NCBI GenBank assembly: GCA_003153055.1
Contig: PMBV01000110.1
Location: forward strand, 1-28,193
Reading direction: 5' to 3'
From: Myxococcales bacterium
GTDB lineage: Bacteria > Myxococcota > Myxococcia > Myxococcales > Myxococcaceae
Length of the DNA: 28,193 nucleotides
The position numbers and the translations under genes are program-made. Under the pieces are notes generated by a model that saw nothing but the letters and a program-made list of their open reading frames with translations, was not told where the DNA came from and ran no database searches. Shown here in pieces: positions 25,322 to 28,193 of this stretch (position 1 is the stretch's first letter; every line of letters starts with the position of its first letter).

Positions 25322-27304
25322 ATGCCCCGTCATGCCTGCTTTCGCGTACCTTGCGCGAAATTGGACCAGCCGGACCCACGCGACCCTACCAGCCCTGCCG
25401 AGGACGACCTCGAGCCGAGCCGCGCGCCCATCCCGCGCCCGGTGCCCACGCCAACTGCGCCGGTCCTTCGACTCGACGATCTCGATCTCCGTGACCTCAT
25501 GGACGAGGCGCTCCCCTCGCGCTCCTCGAGCACCAGGCGGCCCCACGGCGCGGTGCTCCACCTCCCGCCGACGCGCGCCCCGCGGCTCGCCACGGTGAGT
25601 GCGCCGGAGGTCCCCACGCCGCCCGAGCCCATGGCCGTGGATCTCGACGCCGGACTCGCGCGGATCGGCGTCGCGGTCGTGCACACCGACGCGACGGGCC
25701 GCGTGGCGCGCATGAACGAGGCCGCCGAGCGGCTGCTGGCGTGCTCGGCGGACGACGCCGCCCTCACGCTCGATGACCTCCTGCAGACCAAGCGGCCCCT
25801 GCGCGGCGATGGGGAGCTCGAGGAGCCCCAGGGCGAGGCGACCGCCTGGGTGGTCCACCCCGATGGCCACTCGTTCGCGGTGCGACACACGGCGGTGAGG
25901 GCTCCGGACGGCGGCTCCACGGTCGTCCTGCGCGAGGCCCAGCCCGGCGCCGTCTTCGCGGCCTCCATGGCGCGCCGCGCACGGCACGATCCGCTGACGG
26001 GGTTGCTGAGCAGGCGCGGCTTCGTGGAGCGCATCGGCCAGCTCATCGATGAGAGCCGTGCCACGTCTCAGGAGCCGGGCGGCGAGCGCAGGCACGTGGT
26101 CTGCTACCTCGACCTCGATCGCTTCTGCCTCGTCAACTCGACGTGCGGGTACGACGCTGGCGACGACCTGCTCCAGTGGGTCGGGACTCGGCTGAACGAG
26201 GTGCTCGAGGACGGCGACGCCGCCGCCCGCATCGCCGGTGACGAGTTCGCCATCGTGCTGCCGGGCCACGACCTCCGCGACGCGGAGCGCAAGGCCCGCG
26301 ACGTGCAAAAGCGGCTCGCCGAGTTCCGCTTCGCGCGGGGAGACAAGACCTTTCTCGTGAAGGCTAGCCTGGGCATCTTCCCGTTCGGCGCCGAGGCGGA
26401 GGGTGGCGACTGGGTGCTCTCAGCCGCGAACCACGCGTGCCGCATGGCGAAGAAGAGCGGTGGCGGCCGAATCCAGACGTACCTCGAGAGCGACGAGCTG
26501 ATCACCCAGAGCCGCCGCTCCATCGACTGGGTGGCAGGCATTCAGCACCACCTTGCCGCGGGCAAGATCCAGCTCTACGCGCAGACGATCCATCCCATCA
26601 GCGGGCGCCGCGAGCAAGGCGGACACTTCGAGGTGCTGATGCGCGTCGTCGATGACGAGGGGAGGTGTGCGTCGCCGGTGGGGATCATCGAGGCCGCTGA
26701 GAACGGGCGGATGATGGATACGATCGATCGCTTCGTCCTGCGCAAGACGTTCCAGACGATCGGCCGCCTCCCGCGCCGGGCGCAGCGGAGGCTCGACATG
26801 TGCTCGGTGAACCTGTCGGCCATCTCGCTGGCACGCGAGGGCATGCTCGACTTCATCGTCGAGGAGCTCGAGCGGTCGAGCATCCCACCCGGCAAGATCT
26901 GCTTCGAGATCACCGAGACGACCGCGCTGAACAACCTCGATGAGGTGCGCTGGTTCATCCAGGAGCTCGGCGCGATGGGCTGCCGCTTCGCGATCGACGA
27001 CTTCGGCAGCGGCCACGCGTCGTACGGCTACCTCGAGCGCCTCCCCGTCGACTACGTGAAGATCGACGGCCTGTTCGTCAAGGACATGATGACCAACGCG
27101 CTCCACCGGGCCATCGTCGAGAGCGTGAACCGCATCGCGACGACGCTCGGCATGAAGACCATCGCCGAGTGCGTCGAGACGAAGGCGGCCGCCGACGCCC
27201 TTGGTGGCATGGGCATTCACTACGGGCAGGGCTGGCACTTCGCGAGGCCGGAGCCCCTCGGCGAGGTCTGCGAGGGGCTCGACGTCGACAAAGCGAATCA
27301 GTAG
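25322..27304 (+). CDS. PAS-GGDEF-EAL c-di-GMP turnover protein
   Basis: 660 residues. The N-terminus (about 1-105) is Pro/Arg-rich and probably unstructured, followed by a PAS-like domain (about 106-210). The GGDEF domain (about 215-390) has AGDEF at 305-309, an active-type variant. The inhibitory I-site five residues upstream reads E-D-G-D (296-299) instead of RxxD. The EAL domain (about 400-650) reads E437-V-L for EAL, and keeps N497, E532, D559-D560, K580 and E616, so hydrolysis of c-di-GMP is plausible. Bifunctional or phosphodiesterase-dominant activity is inferred. There are no membrane segments, so it is cytosolic. The ATG at 25322 begins the open frame; a purine-rich GAGAGA precedes it. 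Its stop overlaps the stop of the GH74 gene by 7 bp, tail to tail. Confidence 0.92.
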   Translation: MPRHACFRVPCAKLDQPDPRDPTSPAEDDLEPSRAPIPRPVPTPTAPVLRLDDLDLRDLMDEALPSRSSSTRRPHGAVLHLPPTRAPRLATVSAPEVPTPPEPMAVDLDAGLARIGVAVVHTDATGRVARMNEAAERLLACSADDAALTLDDLLQTKRPLRGDGELEEPQGEATAWVVHPDGHSFAVRHTAVRAPDGGSTVVLREAQPGAVFAASMARRARHDPLTGLLSRRGFVERIGQLIDESRATSQEPGGERRHVVCYLDLDRFCLVNSTCGYDAGDDLLQWVGTRLNEVLEDGDAAARIAGDEFAIVLPGHDLRDAERKARDVQKRLAEFRFARGDKTFLVKASLGIFPFGAEAEGGDWVLSAANHACRMAKKSGGGRIQTYLESDELITQSRRSIDWVAGIQHHLAAGKIQLYAQTIHPISGRREQGGHFEVLMRVVDDEGRCASPVGIIEAAENGRMMDTIDRFVLRKTFQTIGRLPRRAQRRLDMCSVNLSAISLAREGMLDFIVEELERSSIPPGKICFEITETTALNNLDEVRWFIQELGAMGCRFAIDDFGSGHASYGYLERLPVDYVKIDGLFVKDMMTNALHRAIVESVNRIATTLGMKTIAECVETKAAADALGGMGIHYGQGWHFARPEPLGEVCEGLDVDKANQ

Positions 27305-28193
27305 TTGTAGAGAACCCCGCGTCCCGCGAGGTAGACGCGACCCGCGACGGAGTTGTCTGCCGTGAGCGCTCCGATGCCACCCCACTGATGCGTGTCGTCG
27401 TTGATTCGCTTCCAGGTGGAGCCCGCATCGTCGGATCGGTAAAGGCCCGCCGTACCGTCAATCGTTCCCACCAGGTAGACCGCCGCGGAGTAGGTCGAAC
27501 CCGCCACCGGCGCGCCCAGGGCAACCCTCGGTGCGCCAAACAGCGTTGGGGAACCATAGGTGTTGTACCCGGCAGGAGTCGAGGCCATGTTCGACAGCTT
27601 CGTCCAACTCATTCCCGAATCGGTCGAGTGATAGAGGTTGTCTCCGTCAGCCAGCCATACATCGCCTTCAGCATTGGGGTTCACCGCCAGCCAGGTGGTC
27701 GTGAACTGGTGCCAGCTCAGCCCATCAAGCGTTGCATCGGTAGACTTCGTGAAGGTCTTTCCGCCATCTGTCGAGTAGTAGAACCGGCCGCGGGTACCCG
27801 TCCAGTTGGCACCACCACTGTCGTACGCATAGACCTTGTTGGCATTCTGACGGTCGGCCGCGAGGTGGTAGGCGGCGTTGACAGTCGTCTGTTTGGGGGG
27901 CGGCAAATCCGTCGCCGTCCAGGTCGCCCCGTTGTCGGTCGTGTAGTAGGGCACCCCGCTGGAAGCGCCGTCGTTGTTGTAGGCCGACGGGGCCCACACC
28001 AGCTTGCCTTGGGCAGTCACGGCGATGTTGGCTTCACCCGAGCTGCCTTGATTGACCTTGTCCCCCGAGGGAGCAAAGGGCGGCTGAGTGGCGAAGGCCG
28101 TCCACGTCACCCCTGAGTTGGTCGAGTAGACGCCCACCGTCGCGGTGTTTTTGCTGATGTCGTTCGCGGATCCGATGGCCGCGATGTACGCCG
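27298..28193 (-). CDS. GH74-type xyloglucanase, C-terminal part (5' end beyond window)
   Basis: About 298 codons are visible and the frame is open to the right edge with no start. Repeated beta-propeller BNR-type signatures occur: YSTNSGVTW, YTTDNGATW, YSTDGGKTF, HSTDSGMSW and RSDDAGSTW. The last lines, WKRINDDTHQWGGIGALTAD then GRVYLAGRGVLYNY, match the end of GH74 xyloglucan hydrolases, where INDDxHQxG and GRVY(I/L)xGRG are conserved. The enzyme should be secreted and cleave xyloglucan. The catalytic Asp residues cannot all be assigned because the N-terminal half is missing. Another BNR/sialidase-like propeller protein is the alternative. Confidence 0.82.
   Translation of the reverse strand, partial: AYIAAIGSANDISKNTATVGVYSTNSGVTWTAFATQPPFAPSGDKVNQGSSGEANIAVTAQGKLVWAPSAYNNDGASSGVPYYTTDNGATWTATDLPPPKQTTVNAAYHLAADRQNANKVYAYDSGGANWTGTRGRFYYSTDGGKTFTKSTDATLDGLSWHQFTTTWLAVNPNAEGDVWLADGDNLYHSTDSGMSWTKLSNMASTPAGYNTYGSPTLFGAPRVALGAPVAGSTYSAAVYLVGTIDGTAGLYRSDDAGSTWKRINDDTHQWGGIGALTADNSVAGRVYLAGRGVLYNY

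Noticed and set aside
27169..28116. 315-codon plus-strand frame opposite the GH74 gene
   Set aside because: Antisense shadow with Arg/Gly/Val-rich sequence; the minus strand shows the BNR repeats.
1..28193. tRNA, rRNA, CRISPR arrays, complete insertion sequences
   Set aside because: No cloverleaf, rRNA core, regularly spaced repeats or transposase with terminal repeats noticed on reading through; a covariance-model scan could not be run.

Overview
The window is high-GC bacterial DNA that most resembles a myxobacterium (Myxococcota, probably Cystobacterineae-like). Pointers are strongly G/C third codon positions, several sigma-54 (bEBP) regulators, many lipoproteins, a 'PVDAG' Pro/Asp-Ala-Gly linker in a secreted glycosidase, c-di-GMP proteins, and abundant two-component and chemosensory genes. 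The taxon is inferred from gene style; no rRNA or tRNA gene was seen.

Layout. (1) 1-7338, minus strand: a dissimilatory nitrate/nitrite-to-ammonium block. In transcription order it is a tetraheme lipoprotein (napM-like), napA, napD, a PAS histidine kinase and an NtrC-family regulator, followed by nrfH and nrfA (cut by the left edge). The first five genes are packed with 11-nt, 1-nt or overlapping junctions. Both units (napM... and nrfHA) start at excellent sigma-54 -24/-12 matches, each preceded by the same palindrome (TCGGAT-N6-ATCCGA type). This suggests a self-contained, autoregulated nitrate/nitrite ammonification regulon. (2) 7488-9418, minus: thiH and thiG (thiazole synthesis); their likely partners thiS and a ThiE/TenI-family gene lie at 15.9-16.8 kb on the same strand. 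(3) Between these two thi pieces sit plus-strand genes: tagaturonate reductase (uxaB), a lipoprotein GH44 glucanase, and a PilZ/pseudo-receiver/AAA+/Fis sigma-54 activator, plus a gene-poor stretch with a probable gene fragment.

(4) 16.8-22.6 kb: a lipoprotein alpha/beta hydrolase, a chemoreceptor preceded by a sigma-54-like promoter, a membrane-anchored hypothetical, a diheme cytochrome c lipoprotein and a small eight-cysteine lipoprotein. (5) 22.6-28.2 kb: a gene-poor stretch with a possible serine-recombinase remnant, a membrane hybrid histidine kinase, a PAS-GGDEF-EAL protein and, running off the right edge, a GH74-type xyloglucanase.

How it works together: NapA (Tat-exported) would reduce nitrate, fed by the tetraheme lipoprotein and possibly by NrfH. 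NrfHA would take nitrite to ammonium. The kinase/regulator pair in the nap operon would drive both promoters through the shared palindrome. The GH44 and GH74 enzymes and UxaB indicate plant-polysaccharide use. The strongest observation in the window is the matched sigma-54 promoter plus twin-palindrome architecture at nap and nrf.
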